From positions 1-60,489 of the forward strand of contig CACJPC010000005.1 in assembly GCA_902595195.1 (NCBI GenBank): DNA of 60,489 nucleotides, given 5' to 3'. A program made the translations under genes and the position numbers. The stretch comes from an uncultured Candidatus Actinomarina sp. (GTDB lineage Bacteria; Actinomycetota; Acidimicrobiia; Actinomarinales; Actinomarinaceae). Positions 51,979 to 60,489 of this stretch are shown here, piece after piece. Positions within the stretch are counted from its first letter, which is position 1. Each line of letters begins with the position of its first letter. A model generated the notes under the pieces. It ran no database searches. It saw nothing but the letters and a program-made list of their open reading frames with translations, and had not been told where the DNA came from.

Positions 51979-53490
51979 ATGACATTAGCAATTGATTTAT
52001 CTAAAATTTCAAAATCATTTCCAGGGGTAAAAGCTAATGATGACATCAATCTAAAGATCAAAGAAGGCACCATTCACGCCGTTGTTGGAGAAAATGGTGC
52101 TGGCAAATCTACATTGATGAAAATTCTTTATGGAATGCTAAAACAAGATGAAGGAACAATAAAGATTTTTAATGATGAAGTAAATTTTTCTTCGCCCAAA
52201 GATGCGATTTCTAAAGGAATAGGAATGGTTCATCAGCACTTTATGTTAGCTGATAACCTATCAGTATTAGAGAGCATTATTTTAGGAATGGATAAAGCTT
52301 CTCTAAAAGTTCTTAATAAAAGCAAATACACTGAAGAAATTAATGAAATCACAAAAAAATACTCCATGCCCTTAAATACCTTATCTATGATTGATGAACT
52401 AGGTGTTGGTGAAAAACAACGAGTAGAAATAATTAAAGTTTTATTTAGAGGGGCAAAAATTTTAATTCTAGATGAACCAACTGCAGTGCTAGTACCACAA
52501 GAAGTTAATGAATTGTTCAATAATCTCAAAAACCTAAAAGATAGTGGAGTAACTATTATTTTTATTTCTCATAAGTTAGACGAAGTCTTAGAAATTGCTG
52601 ATGAAATATCAGTCATGAGAGGAGGAAAGCACATAGATACTGTTGACGCAAACACAGTATCAAAAACAGATTTAGCTGAAATGATGATTGGTCAAAACCT
52701 TCCAACTCCTCCAAAAAGAGAACAGAACTCTATAGATGAAAAATCTCTTATTATAAATAATTTAACAGCAGAGGAAGAAAACGGAAGGAAAGCATTTTCA
52801 AATATTAATTTTTCTATTAATCAAGGTGAAGTTGTTGGTATAGCTGGTGTTGAGGGAAATGGACAGAGAGAGCTAGCTGAGGCAATACTAGGTGTATACC
52901 CTGTAGAATCGGGTGAAATTATTTTAGGAGAAACAACAATTAATGACCTCAGCACAAGAGACAGAAGAGAGTACGGATTAAGCTTCATACCTGAAGATCG
53001 ACAATCACAAGGTTTGTTAATGGATGTATCTCTTTCTGAAAATGTAATTCTTGGAAAACAATCATCAAAAAAATATAAAACTAAATATCACAATATAAAA
53101 TTCAATGAGGCTGCAGTAAATTCAAATGTTGTAATTGAAAATTTTGATGTAAGAACTCCCGGTAACGAAACGCTTGCACTTGCACTTTCTGGCGGCAATC
53201 AACAAAAATTTGTTGTAGGAAGGGAAATAGAAAATAAGCCCAGTCTTTTAATTGCGTCACAGCCAACAAGGGGTATTGACATCGGTGCCCAGTCGTTAAT
53301 TTGGAATAAATTAAGAGACGCTAGAGATAATGGATTAGGGGTTCTCTTAATTTCTGCAGATTTGGATGAATTAATTGGTTTGTCGGACAGAATTTTTGTA
53401 ATTTATGAAGGTAGCTTTGTTAAAGAATTAGATCCTGAAGAGGCATCACCTGAATTACTGGGAAGTTATATGACAGGACTTAAGACATGA
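51979..53490 (+). CDS. ABC transporter ATP-binding protein (nucleoside importer, double ATPase)
   Basis: This 503-residue protein contains two ABC domains. The first has Walker A VGENGAGKSTLMKIL and Walker B ILILDEPTAVL, with a signature region LGVGEKQRVEIIK in place of LSGGQ. The second starts near residue 256 with a degenerate Walker A (GVEGNGQRELAEA) and the signature LALSGGNQQKFVVGREI. This arrangement is normal for the sugar/nucleoside (RbsA/NupA) ATPases. It overlaps the first permease by 4 nt. Confidence 0.93.
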   Translation: MTLAIDLSKISKSFPGVKANDDINLKIKEGTIHAVVGENGAGKSTLMKILYGMLKQDEGTIKIFNDEVNFSSPKDAISKGIGMVHQHFMLADNLSVLESIILGMDKASLKVLNKSKYTEEINEITKKYSMPLNTLSMIDELGVGEKQRVEIIKVLFRGAKILILDEPTAVLVPQEVNELFNNLKNLKDSGVTIIFISHKLDEVLEIADEISVMRGGKHIDTVDANTVSKTDLAEMMIGQNLPTPPKREQNSIDEKSLIINNLTAEEENGRKAFSNINFSINQGEVVGIAGVEGNGQRELAEAILGVYPVESGEIILGETTINDLSTRDRREYGLSFIPEDRQSQGLLMDVSLSENVILGKQSSKKYKTKYHNIKFNEAAVNSNVVIENFDVRTPGNETLALALSGGNQQKFVVGREIENKPSLLIASQPTRGIDIGAQSLIWNKLRDARDNGLGVLLISADLDELIGLSDRIFVIYEGSFVKELDPEEASPELLGSYMTGLKT

Positions 53491-54572
53491 AATTATCACT
53501 TAAATTCACAACACTTCTTGCACCAGTTTTTGCGTTAATCGTTGCTTTTGGACTTTCAACAGTAATGCTTTATTTAATTGGAGAAGACCCAATCGAAACT
53601 TTTAAAATTATGTACGACTATGGAAAAACTGGTAAGTCTATAGTCTCCATCCTTAATAGGTCAGTACCGCTTTACATTTCAGCTGTAGCAGTAGCTGTTG
53701 GATTTAAAATGGGTTTATTTAATATTGGGGTTGAGTCACAATATTTAATGGGTGCGTTGCTGTCCGCAGCTCTTGGTGCTGCTGTAGCTCTACCATCGAT
53801 TGTACACATCTCTTTAATCATATTTGTTGCGATTCTTACTTCAGCACTTTGGGCAGCAATAGCTGGATATTTAAAAGTAAAAAAGGGTGTCCACGAAGTT
53901 ATTTCAACCATAATGCTTAATTACATTGGCACTGGGATTAGTGCTTATTTATTGGCAAATATTTTCTTTGAGAAAGTAGAACTTTCTACTACCGCACCAC
54001 AAACTGATTTGCTTCCTGAGACAGCAAGAATACCATCACTTAATGGTGTTCTAGGGATTGAAGATTTACCAAATCTTCATGGTTTTATTGTAGGTGCAGT
54101 TTTTGTTGGTATTTTGTATTATTGGATTGTTTGGAAAACTTCACTGGGGTTTGACTTAAGAGCTACAGGTTCTAGTCCTATTGCTGCAAAGTTTAGTGGA
54201 GCAAACCCAGGAAGATTAACAATTCTTGCAATGATGATATCTGGAGGGTTTGCAGGATTAGTAGGCATGGCTCCATTAACTGGTTATTTCTTTAAATATA
54301 CAACTGACTTTCCATCTGGATTGGGTTTTGCTGGAATAACTGTGGCTTTGCTGGGACGAAATCATCCAATAGGTATGGCTTTCGGTGCAATCCTCCTTTC
54401 ATTTTTAGAGAGATCTGCGCAGATTCTAGATTTATATGATGTACCTAAAGAAATTGAAAAAATCATGCAAGCTGTAATTGTTTTGTCTGTTGTAGTTGCA
54501 TATGAAGTAGTTAAAAGATATGTGACTAATAAGCAAATTAAAGAAGCATCTAAGGTGGTAGCAGATGGTTAA
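53487..54572 (+). CDS. ABC transporter permease (nucleoside importer), subunit 1
   Basis: This 361-residue membrane protein with about 8-10 spans belongs to the branched-chain/ribose permease superfamily (NupB/YufP-like). It has FKMGLFNIGVESQYLMGALL near span 3, HEVISTIMLNYIG, and the coupling region GFDLRATGSSPIAAKFSGAN. It ends GFAGITVALLGRNHPIGMAFG. It overlaps the ATPase gene by 4 nt and the second permease by 8 nt. Confidence 0.93.
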   Translation: MKLSLKFTTLLAPVFALIVAFGLSTVMLYLIGEDPIETFKIMYDYGKTGKSIVSILNRSVPLYISAVAVAVGFKMGLFNIGVESQYLMGALLSAALGAAVALPSIVHISLIIFVAILTSALWAAIAGYLKVKKGVHEVISTIMLNYIGTGISAYLLANIFFEKVELSTTAPQTDLLPETARIPSLNGVLGIEDLPNLHGFIVGAVFVGILYYWIVWKTSLGFDLRATGSSPIAAKFSGANPGRLTILAMMISGGFAGLVGMAPLTGYFFKYTTDFPSGLGFAGITVALLGRNHPIGMAFGAILLSFLERSAQILDLYDVPKEIEKIMQAVIVLSVVVAYEVVKRYVTNKQIKEASKVVADG

Positions 54573-55788
54573 TTTTGTTAAGAAATACTATTTAATAATT
54601 CTTCCTGTAGTTTTTATTGTTTTAATTGCTCAAGTAGATAAATATGATCAGTTAACTACAAGTGGAACGTTTGGCGCTGCTATAAGGCTTGCCATACCAA
54701 TATGCCTTGCAGGACTTGGAGGAATGTTTTCTGAAAGGACAGGTATTGTTAACATTGGTTTAGAAGGTATGATGATAATGGGCACCTGGTTTGGAGCTTG
54801 GGCAGCTTGGATGTATGGACCTTGGTATGGAATAATGGCTGGTATTCTCGGCGGAGCAATGTTCGGCTTGATACATGCAGTAGGAACAGTTACATTTCAA
54901 GTTGATCACATTGTTTCGGGTGTAGCTATAAATATTCTCGCAGCAGGTGTTGCAAGATTTTTAAATGTAGTAGCGTATGCAGATCAACCTACAAAGAGCT
55001 CTACGCAATCACCAAGAATAGATGGAGAGGTTGGAGATTTTACTCTTCCTTATTTATCTGGTGGAGCAGATACTCCAAGTTTATTTGGATATTTGCAAGA
55101 TCTTGACATACCTTTTATATCTGACTTAGGAGGATTACTTCTTGGAGCCACATCTAATTTATCTTATATTTCAATTTTTGCACTGGCTTTGATTCCACTT
55201 GCTGCTTGGATACTTTGGTCTACGCCGTTTGGCTTACAAATGAGAAGCGTTGGTGAGCTACCAACAGGAAGTGAATCATTAGGAGTCAATGTTTATTTAA
55301 TGAAATATATTGGTGTTATGATTTCTGGCGGATTTGCTGGTTTGGCTGGGGCATATTTAGTTCTTGAAAGCTCTGGTATATATAGAGAAGGTCAAACTGC
55401 TGGTAGAGGTTTTATTGGTCTTGCATCTATGATTTTTGGCAACTATAGACCTTTAGGAATATTTATGGGTTCAGGCTTATTTGGGTTTGCAGATGCGCTT
55501 CAATTGAGATCAGACGATGCAGTACATGGATTACTAATTTTAATTTCGTTAATCTTATTAATTTTTGCAATCAAACAACTTATTGAAAAAAAATACACTA
55601 ATGCTTCTATTTCCATTGCATTAAGTATTGCATTTCTAATTTGGTTTTTAAGTTCAGAAAATGTACCGAGTGAATTTGTTTACTTTACACCACATATAAC
55701 AACCTTGATAGTCTTATCTTCAGCTAGTCAAAAATTGAGAATGCCACAGAAAATTGGACAACCATACAGAAAAGGAGAGCTTAATTAG
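54565..55788 (+). CDS. ABC transporter permease (nucleoside importer), subunit 2
   Basis: This 407-residue permease is of the NupC/YufQ type. It contains MFSERTGIVNIGLEGMMIMG, FQVDHIVSGVAINILAAG, the coupling segment FGLQMRSVGELPTGSESLGV and GRGFIGLASMIFGNYRPLG. The extra C-terminal spans after about residue 320 make it longer than usual (about 310 residues). The stop overlaps that of the convergent zinc-ribbon gene by 4 nt. Confidence 0.92.
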   Translation: MVNFVKKYYLIILPVVFIVLIAQVDKYDQLTTSGTFGAAIRLAIPICLAGLGGMFSERTGIVNIGLEGMMIMGTWFGAWAAWMYGPWYGIMAGILGGAMFGLIHAVGTVTFQVDHIVSGVAINILAAGVARFLNVVAYADQPTKSSTQSPRIDGEVGDFTLPYLSGGADTPSLFGYLQDLDIPFISDLGGLLLGATSNLSYISIFALALIPLAAWILWSTPFGLQMRSVGELPTGSESLGVNVYLMKYIGVMISGGFAGLAGAYLVLESSGIYREGQTAGRGFIGLASMIFGNYRPLGIFMGSGLFGFADALQLRSDDAVHGLLILISLILLIFAIKQLIEKKYTNASISIALSIAFLIWFLSSENVPSEFVYFTPHITTLIVLSSASQKLRMPQKIGQPYRKGELN

Positions 55789-56603
55789 CCTCTTCCATAA
55801 AAAGTTATTTCTTGTATGGCACATTCTTCAAATGGCTGACTGCCGCTAACCTCTTCTCCAGGGTAAGCGCTAAGAATGTCTATCTTTAAATATGATGTTG
55901 TTGCATTAATATCTATCCATTGAGAAGTATTATCATTTTCAAGTTCTTTGTTTAATGAAAACTCACTGTCAGTAGTAGTAATTAAAATATCTCTAGCTTT
56001 AAAATTTCTTGAAAATGATTTTGAATCCTCAACATTTTGAAAAACAAGGAACTCTATATATAGTTCCTGTGAAAAACTAAACTCAACCCATCCATCTTGG
56101 CATTGCAAACTATTATCTTGCCAAGATGAAGGATCTCCATCGTATAAATTTTCACAGGACCACCCATCTCCATTATTGTATGAGCTTGAAGATGAACAAT
56201 TAATTGGATACTGTTTTTGTAAAATGCTTTGAACAGTTGTTGTAGAAGAGGTTGTAGTAATCTGTTGAACAACTTCAACTTGTTCAATTACTTCTTCTGA
56301 AACATTTAAATTATAAAAATAACTAGCTAGAGCTATAACAGGAATTAAAAAAGTAAGGAAAAACACAGCTCTTATTCCCGGCACTTCTTTTCTAGAAGGC
56401 ATAGGCGTAGCACCATATGTAGAGAGAGGTTTATTTAATAACTGTTCAGGAACTCTTGTTGTTCTCTGAATTTTCTCCTCTTGAGTAGAATTTTCTTTTT
56501 CCATATCTTGAAGACTTAATCCGAGCCAATCACCACAGCTAGAACAAAACTCTATAGACTTATCTACTACAGCAGAACAACTCTTACATTCAATTTTTTC
56601 CAT
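55785..56603 (-). CDS. zinc-ribbon membrane protein with extracytoplasmic discoidin-like domain
   Basis: This 272-residue protein begins with a zinc ribbon (CKSC and CSSC at about residues 6-24), then a polar linker. One membrane helix (about 77-95, AVFFLTFLIPVIALASYFYN) and a Ser/Thr-rich stalk (TTTSSTTTV) follow. The exported C-terminal domain (about 130-272) reads like a discoidin or NADase-type glycan-binding fold (DGDPSSWQDN, GWVEFSFSQELYIEFLVFQN, then WIDINATTSYLKIDIL). Its four Cys may form disulfides. Similar zinc-ribbon/discoidin proteins are common in actinobacteria but their role is unknown. It diverges from disA. Confidence 0.85.
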   Translation of the reverse strand: MEKIECKSCSAVVDKSIEFCSSCGDWLGLSLQDMEKENSTQEEKIQRTTRVPEQLLNKPLSTYGATPMPSRKEVPGIRAVFFLTFLIPVIALASYFYNLNVSEEVIEQVEVVQQITTTSSTTTVQSILQKQYPINCSSSSSYNNGDGWSCENLYDGDPSSWQDNSLQCQDGWVEFSFSQELYIEFLVFQNVEDSKSFSRNFKARDILITTTDSEFSLNKELENDNTSQWIDINATTSYLKIDILSAYPGEEVSGSQPFEECAIQEITFYGRG

Positions 56604-56683
56604 AAAATACTAACTAATTACTAATAATAAAATAATACAGTAACATTCAAATAAAAAAATAACTCATATATAAAAGAGGAAAT

Positions 56684-57736
56684 ATGGAAAACGGCAATGA
56701 ACTAAATCAACTACTGCCTGGCCAACCATTGAGAGTTGGAGTCGATTTAATTGCAGATAAAAATTCTGGAGCATTGATAGTCATTGGTACTTCAAATAAG
56801 TTAGAAAAAATTTCTTCAGGAGGAATAAATTTAATTGATTGTAGCTATTCTCCAGAAATGCTTAGTGAATTATCAAAAATGGATGGCGCAATTATTGTCA
56901 GCAATGATGTAACCAAAATATTAAAAGCCAATGTTCATTTAAATCCTTCTGATTCTCTACCTACTTCCCAAACTGGCACCAGACACAGAACAGCAGAAAG
57001 AACAGCTGAAGAAACTGATTTAACTGTTATAACTGTTTCAGAAGAGTCATCATTAGTAAAAGTTTTTAATAATGCTGGCACAACTGAACTAGAAGAGCCA
57101 TCAGTCACATTGGGTCGAGTTAATGAATCGTTGCAGTCAGTTGATAGAATGAGAAGAAGATTTGATGATGCTGTGGCCGAACTGGGTGAATTAGAAATTG
57201 AAAACTCTCTTACTAATCAGGAAGTATTAGAAGTTATTCAAAGGGGAGAGTTGTTAACCAGATTAGCCAAACAAGTTAGAACAGAAGCTTTAAAACTTGG
57301 TGGCGAAGCTGGTTTAATTTTGATTCAGATTGATTCTTTTGAGTCTGGAGTTAAAAATACTTTTAATTTAGTTTTAAAAGATCATTTACCTTCTAAAAAA
57401 TACAGAAATATTTCAAAAGCAGTAGAAGAAATTTCACAACTTTCCTATGAGGAATTAAACAATATTGACTTTCTTGGGTCAGTGTTAAGCAAACTCCCAC
57501 TCGATGATTTGTCTATTGCAAAAGGCTACAGAGTTCTTGCAAGGCTGCCAAACCTACCAGAAAATTTACATGATTCTTTAGTCCAAAAATTTAAAACATT
57601 ACCAAAATTACTTAATTCTACTCCAGAAAATCTATATAGTGTTGAAGGAATTGGGCGTGGTAGAGCTCAACAATTAAGGGATTATTTCGATACATTATTA
57701 AAAAATGTTGGTTTTTCCTATCTAAATGGCCATTAA
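56684..57736 (+). CDS. disA: DNA integrity scanning diadenylate cyclase DisA
   Basis: DisA makes the second messenger c-di-AMP from two ATP and senses branched DNA. The 350-residue protein has the DAC domain with KMDGAIIVSND (DGA) and GTRHRTAERTAEET (RHR). A helical linker follows, and a C-terminal helix-hairpin-helix domain has VEGIGRGRAQQLRDYF. A ribosome site (GAGGAAAT) precedes the ATG. radA, its usual upstream partner, is replaced here by a divergent zinc-ribbon gene. carD follows after 32 nt. Confidence 0.96.
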   Translation: MENGNELNQLLPGQPLRVGVDLIADKNSGALIVIGTSNKLEKISSGGINLIDCSYSPEMLSELSKMDGAIIVSNDVTKILKANVHLNPSDSLPTSQTGTRHRTAERTAEETDLTVITVSEESSLVKVFNNAGTTELEEPSVTLGRVNESLQSVDRMRRRFDDAVAELGELEIENSLTNQEVLEVIQRGELLTRLAKQVRTEALKLGGEAGLILIQIDSFESGVKNTFNLVLKDHLPSKKYRNISKAVEEISQLSYEELNNIDFLGSVLSKLPLDDLSIAKGYRVLARLPNLPENLHDSLVQKFKTLPKLLNSTPENLYSVEGIGRGRAQQLRDYFDTLLKNVGFSYLNGH

Positions 57737-57768
57737 ATAGATTTCAATCTATAGTAATGTTGTAATCT

Positions 57769-58326
57769 ATGGCAACTAAAACTAAAAAAACTCCAAAAGA
57801 TAAATACAAACCAAATCAATTTGTTGTCCACCCTCATCACGGTGCGGCGAAAGTAATTAGAAAAGTTAATAAAAATGTAGAAGTATTTGTTGAAGGTGAA
57901 CCAAAGTCAAAGAGAATTCAGTATTTTGAAATTGAAGTTCTTACAGATGGTTTATTAGTTATGGTTCCTGTTGATAGTGTTGATGAAGTCATAAGACCTG
58001 TAATTTCAAAGAATGCAGTATCAAAAAAAGTATTTCCTATTTTTAAAGAAAAACCTGAAGAAGCAGGAACAAATTGGAGTAGATGGTACAAAGTCCTAAC
58101 TGAAAAAATGACATCTGGAGATGTGATACAGGTTGCTGAAGTTGTGCGAGACTTAACACACGCACAAATCAATAAAGGTATTTCTCCAGCATTAAAAAGA
58201 ATGTTAGCCAAGGCAAGAATGACCCTTGCAAGTGAAATTGCATGTGCGCTAAATGTTGATGAGGAAACTGCAATAGATAAAATTAATCAGCAACTTCCAG
58301 AAGAAGATCCTGAAGACGGTTTATAA
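57769..58326 (+). CDS. carD: CarD family transcriptional regulator
   Basis: CarD binds RNA polymerase beta and stabilises open promoter complexes, notably at rRNA genes. The 185-residue protein has the N-terminal RID/Tudor-like domain (NQFVVHPHHGAAKVIRKV). The DNA-binding helical domain has NWSRWYKVLTEKMTSGD, VAEVVRDLTH and MLAKARMTLASEIACAL. A TAATGT box lies 8 nt before the ATG with no ribosome site, so it may have its own near-leaderless promoter. In many actinobacteria ispD follows; here ispF comes directly. Confidence 0.94.
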   Translation: MATKTKKTPKDKYKPNQFVVHPHHGAAKVIRKVNKNVEVFVEGEPKSKRIQYFEIEVLTDGLLVMVPVDSVDEVIRPVISKNAVSKKVFPIFKEKPEEAGTNWSRWYKVLTEKMTSGDVIQVAEVVRDLTHAQINKGISPALKRMLAKARMTLASEIACALNVDEETAIDKINQQLPEEDPEDGL

Positions 58327-58356
58327 TCAAATTAAACCAAGTTATCTGAGGTATTT

Positions 58357-58827
58357 ATGTTGGTTGGAATAGGTTTTGATATACATAGACATTCTCAAGA
58401 GGACACTCTTTATTTAGGTGGTCTAAAAATAGATGGTCCTGGATTCGAAGCACATTCGGATGGAGATATTCTTTTACATACATTGTGTGATGCTCTGCTT
58501 GGAGCTTTATCTAAAAAAGACTTAGGCCACTACTTCCCGTCTAATAGCGAGACGCCTAAAAAAATATCTAGTGTTGAGATGCTTGAAGAGGTTCTAAGGA
58601 TTATTGACTACAAAAAATATATCGTAAACAATATTGATATTATTGTTATTTCACAAGTAGTAAATGTTGCAAATATTAGAACTGAATTGGTTGAAAATTT
58701 AGGTATTTTATTAAATATTGATACATCAAAAATTAATATAAAGGGTAAAACGACTGACAATATTGGGACTATTGGAAGTAAAGAGGCATCAGCATGCCAA
58801 ACTATAATATCCTTATCACATGCTTAA
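58357..58827 (+). CDS. ispF: 2-C-methyl-D-erythritol 2,4-cyclodiphosphate synthase
   Basis: IspF closes the cyclodiphosphate ring in the MEP isoprenoid pathway. The 156-residue protein has the zinc ligands in GIGFDIHRHSQ, AHSDGDILLHTLCDALLGAL and the C-terminal KGKTTDNIGTIGSKEASA. This last block is a somewhat diverged form of the usual TTTEGLGFTGRKEGIA. Length is normal. A GAGGT ribosome site precedes the ATG. It overlaps cysS by 8 nt. Its pathway neighbour ispD is not in the window. Confidence 0.94.
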   Translation: MLVGIGFDIHRHSQEDTLYLGGLKIDGPGFEAHSDGDILLHTLCDALLGALSKKDLGHYFPSNSETPKKISSVEMLEEVLRIIDYKKYIVNNIDIIVISQVVNVANIRTELVENLGILLNIDTSKINIKGKTTDNIGTIGSKEASACQTIISLSHA

Positions 58828-60214
58828 GTTATATAACACATTTACTAAATCCTTGGAGACTTTAGAAAGTAATGGTTCTGACATAAAGATATATCTTTGT
58901 GGTCCAACTGTTCAATCCTCTCCTCACATAGGTCATGGCAGGTCCGCAGTAGTATTTGATTTCATGGTTCGGTATATAAAATTTTCTGGTAACAGTGTTA
59001 TTTTTGCAAGAAACATCACAGATATTGATGACAAAATTATTGAAAAATCAGTTGAAGAAAATATTACATACCAAGAGCTAGGTGAGAGAGTATCTAAAGA
59101 GTTCAAAGATTCTTATGATGCGTTAAATTGTCTTACTCCAGATTTTGAACCAAAGGCAACTGAAACTATTGATCAAATGATTGAATTAATTGATGATTTG
59201 ATTGAAAAAAATTATGGTTACATTACTGAGTCTGGTGTTTACTTTGATGTAAGCAAATATGATTCCTATTTAGAGCTTTCTGGTAGAAGTTTTGATGAAG
59301 TGTTAAGTGGAACCAGAGTAAATGTTGAAGAAGATAAGAAAAATCCTGAAGATTTTGCTTTATGGAAAATTTCAAAAGATAATGAGCCAAGCTGGAAATC
59401 CCCATGGGGCAACGGTCGACCAGGGTGGCATATTGAATGCTCAGCAATGATTCATGATATTTTTAAAGGAGAAATTGATATTCATTGTGGTGGCAATGAT
59501 TTAATTTTTCCACATCATGAAAATGAGAGGGCTCAATCCACCTCTGCATTTGATCATAAATTTGTAAAACACTGGGTACATAATGGAATGATAAATTTCT
59601 CAGGTAAAAAAATGTCTAAATCTGAAGGAAACTCCAAATTTCTTCAAGAGTATATTAACAATTATGGTGGCAATGTATTGAGGTACTTTTTTCTAAGAGC
59701 AAACTATAGAAAACCTCAAGAATTTTCTGAAGCTCTTTTAGACGAATCAAAAGCAACTTTTAAAAATATAGAAAATTTAACTTCTGGAGTTGAAGCTGAT
59801 TTAAAAGATAGCAATCTTGAAACAATATTTATTGAATCAATGAATGATGATTTAAACACACCAAAATTTCTTGGTGAAATGTTTGAATACATCAATAAGA
59901 ATAAAAATGGAGATCAAACTCAAATAACTAATATGAAATCAACAATTAAATTTTTATTTGAGATTTTAGGCTTTGTTTTCGAAGACAACAAGCTAACAAT
60001 TGATACCAAATTGCTAGAAGATATATTAACTGAACAAAATATAAAAATTGAAAATGATATGAATATTTCAATTAATAAATTTGTTATAAAAAGAAATAAT
60101 CATAGGAAAAATAAAGAATTTGAAATTGCTGATTACATGAGAGATAGATTAGAAGAAGTTGGAATTGTGATTGAAGACGGGAATGAAAGTGGATGGCGTT
60201 GGAAAAATAGTTGA
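58820..60214 (+). CDS. cysS: cysteinyl-tRNA synthetase
   Basis: This enzyme charges tRNA-Cys. The 464-residue class I synthetase has zinc-binding CGPTVQSSPHIGHGRSAV with the HIGH motif, NITDIDDKII, WHIECSAM and DLIFPHHENERAQS. The KMSKS motif is KKMSKSEGN. The C-terminal helical domain ends with ADYMRDRLEEVGIVIEDG followed by WRW. It overlaps ispF by 8 nt and the following methyltransferase by 32 nt, the usual actinobacterial order. Confidence 0.96.
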   Translation: MLKLYNTFTKSLETLESNGSDIKIYLCGPTVQSSPHIGHGRSAVVFDFMVRYIKFSGNSVIFARNITDIDDKIIEKSVEENITYQELGERVSKEFKDSYDALNCLTPDFEPKATETIDQMIELIDDLIEKNYGYITESGVYFDVSKYDSYLELSGRSFDEVLSGTRVNVEEDKKNPEDFALWKISKDNEPSWKSPWGNGRPGWHIECSAMIHDIFKGEIDIHCGGNDLIFPHHENERAQSTSAFDHKFVKHWVHNGMINFSGKKMSKSEGNSKFLQEYINNYGGNVLRYFFLRANYRKPQEFSEALLDESKATFKNIENLTSGVEADLKDSNLETIFIESMNDDLNTPKFLGEMFEYINKNKNGDQTQITNMKSTIKFLFEILGFVFEDNKLTIDTKLLEDILTEQNIKIENDMNISINKFVIKRNNHRKNKEFEIADYMRDRLEEVGIVIEDGNESGWRWKNS

Positions 60215-60489
60215 AGGCGTAAATGCGTTAGAGGCTGCATTAAATTCAAATAGAGTCAAAAAAGTTATTGTTCTTGATACCAAGCTCAATAAATCAAATA
60301 AGTTCAATTTTCTAATTGAGGGTATTAAAAAACAAAATATAGAAATTGAAATCGTCAAAGATAATAAATTATGGGAATTTCACTCGAGGCACAATATAGT
60401 TGGAATTTGTGAGGAAAAAGAAATATTCGATGAAAAAAATTTTGAAAATATTATTTCTGAAAAAATATTAATACTAGACCATTTTCAAG
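60183..60489 (+). CDS. rlmB: 23S rRNA 2'-O-methyltransferase, RlmB/SpoU-like, N-terminal part, cut by window edge
   Basis: The open frame from ATG 60183 runs off the window end (102 codons). It starts KVDGVGKIVEGVNALEAAL and continues with VKKVIVLDT, the substrate-binding domain of TrmH/SpoU methyltransferases, which ends at ILDHFQ, the beginning of the catalytic domain (usually LDxxQDPxNLGAI). RlmB methylates G2251-type positions of 23S rRNA. The order cysS-rlmB supports the name. GTG 60189 is an alternative start. The knot-forming SAM site is outside the window. Confidence 0.85.
   Translation, partial: MKVDGVGKIVEGVNALEAALNSNRVKKVIVLDTKLNKSNKFNFLIEGIKKQNIEIEIVKDNKLWEFHSRHNIVGICEEKEIFDEKNFENIISEKILILDHFQ

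Noticed and set aside
1-60489. Selenoprotein with in-frame TGA near the tRNA-Sec
   Set aside because: All recognised enzymes in the window read through intact frames of expected length and none is split at a TGA, so no selenoprotein gene could be shown here.
1-60489. Mobile elements, CRISPR arrays, phage or defence systems
   Set aside because: No transposase, integrase, terminal inverted repeats, spaced direct repeats or toxin/nuclease cassettes were found; the only clear direct repeat is the 24-nt duplication inside the phosphatase-like gene.

Overview
The window is a gene-dense, AT-rich stretch of bacterial chromosome (roughly one third G+C by eye). No insertion sequence, phage gene, CRISPR array or rRNA operon is visible. 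Gene order and content point to an actinobacterium. The run tilS-hpt-ftsH-folE-folP-folB-folK-panC-coaX-lysS-clpC and the run disA-carD-ispF-cysS-rlmB are the classical actinobacterial arrangements. The low G+C, extreme compaction, K+-type membrane pyrophosphatase, bacterial indoleamine dioxygenase and photolyase suggest a streamlined marine surface lineage, for example one of the Actinomarina type. That placement is inferred; no marker tree could be built here.

Layout: 1-3927 (minus) carries a truncated M1 aminopeptidase, 6-phosphogluconate dehydrogenase, HflX and a small GroES-like protein, followed by a selenocysteine tRNA (3963-4054, minus). 4107-10275 (plus) has an HTH membrane protein, heme A synthase, the primary-type sigma factor, the TldD/TldE pair and a glycerophosphodiesterase. 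10272-17346 holds a photolyase (minus), an indoleamine dioxygenase/alanine dehydrogenase operon (plus), and leuCD with an MFS carrier (minus). 17396-22983 (plus) has a cation/proton antiporter, H+-pyrophosphatase, a tandem histidine phosphatase and a PimB-like glycosyltransferase. 22976-32439 has topA (minus), MFS-tmk-holB-MBL and a P450 (plus), then a HhH-GPD DNA glycosylase and another MFS protein (minus).

32521-36220 is a methionine/SAM module: metK and metY each follow a SAM riboswitch, and metX follows metY. An apparently free-standing small RNA gene with promoter and terminator sits at 36250-36367. 36406-47124 is the exonuclease, tilS-hpt-ftsH, folate/pantothenate/CoA and lysS block. 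47121-48104 is a polyprenyl diphosphate synthase (minus). 48184-55788 is clpC and a BMP-type nucleoside ABC transporter. 55785-60489 has a zinc-ribbon membrane protein (minus), then disA-carD-ispF-cysS and the start of an rlmB-like methyltransferase.

The most informative signals are not protein-coding. (1) The two SAM riboswitches share a mutually exclusive pairing scheme that is preserved although the sequences differ. (2) There is an 83-nt candidate sRNA with two GCAA-tetraloop hairpins. (3) Many genes have a TANNNT box exactly 6 nt before the start codon, implying leaderless transcription. (4) All six convergent gene pairs overlap at their stop codons. The most curious protein is a dual-specificity-phosphatase-like protein inside the folate operon that has lost its catalytic Cys and Arg. 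I found no convincing new defence or mobile system.
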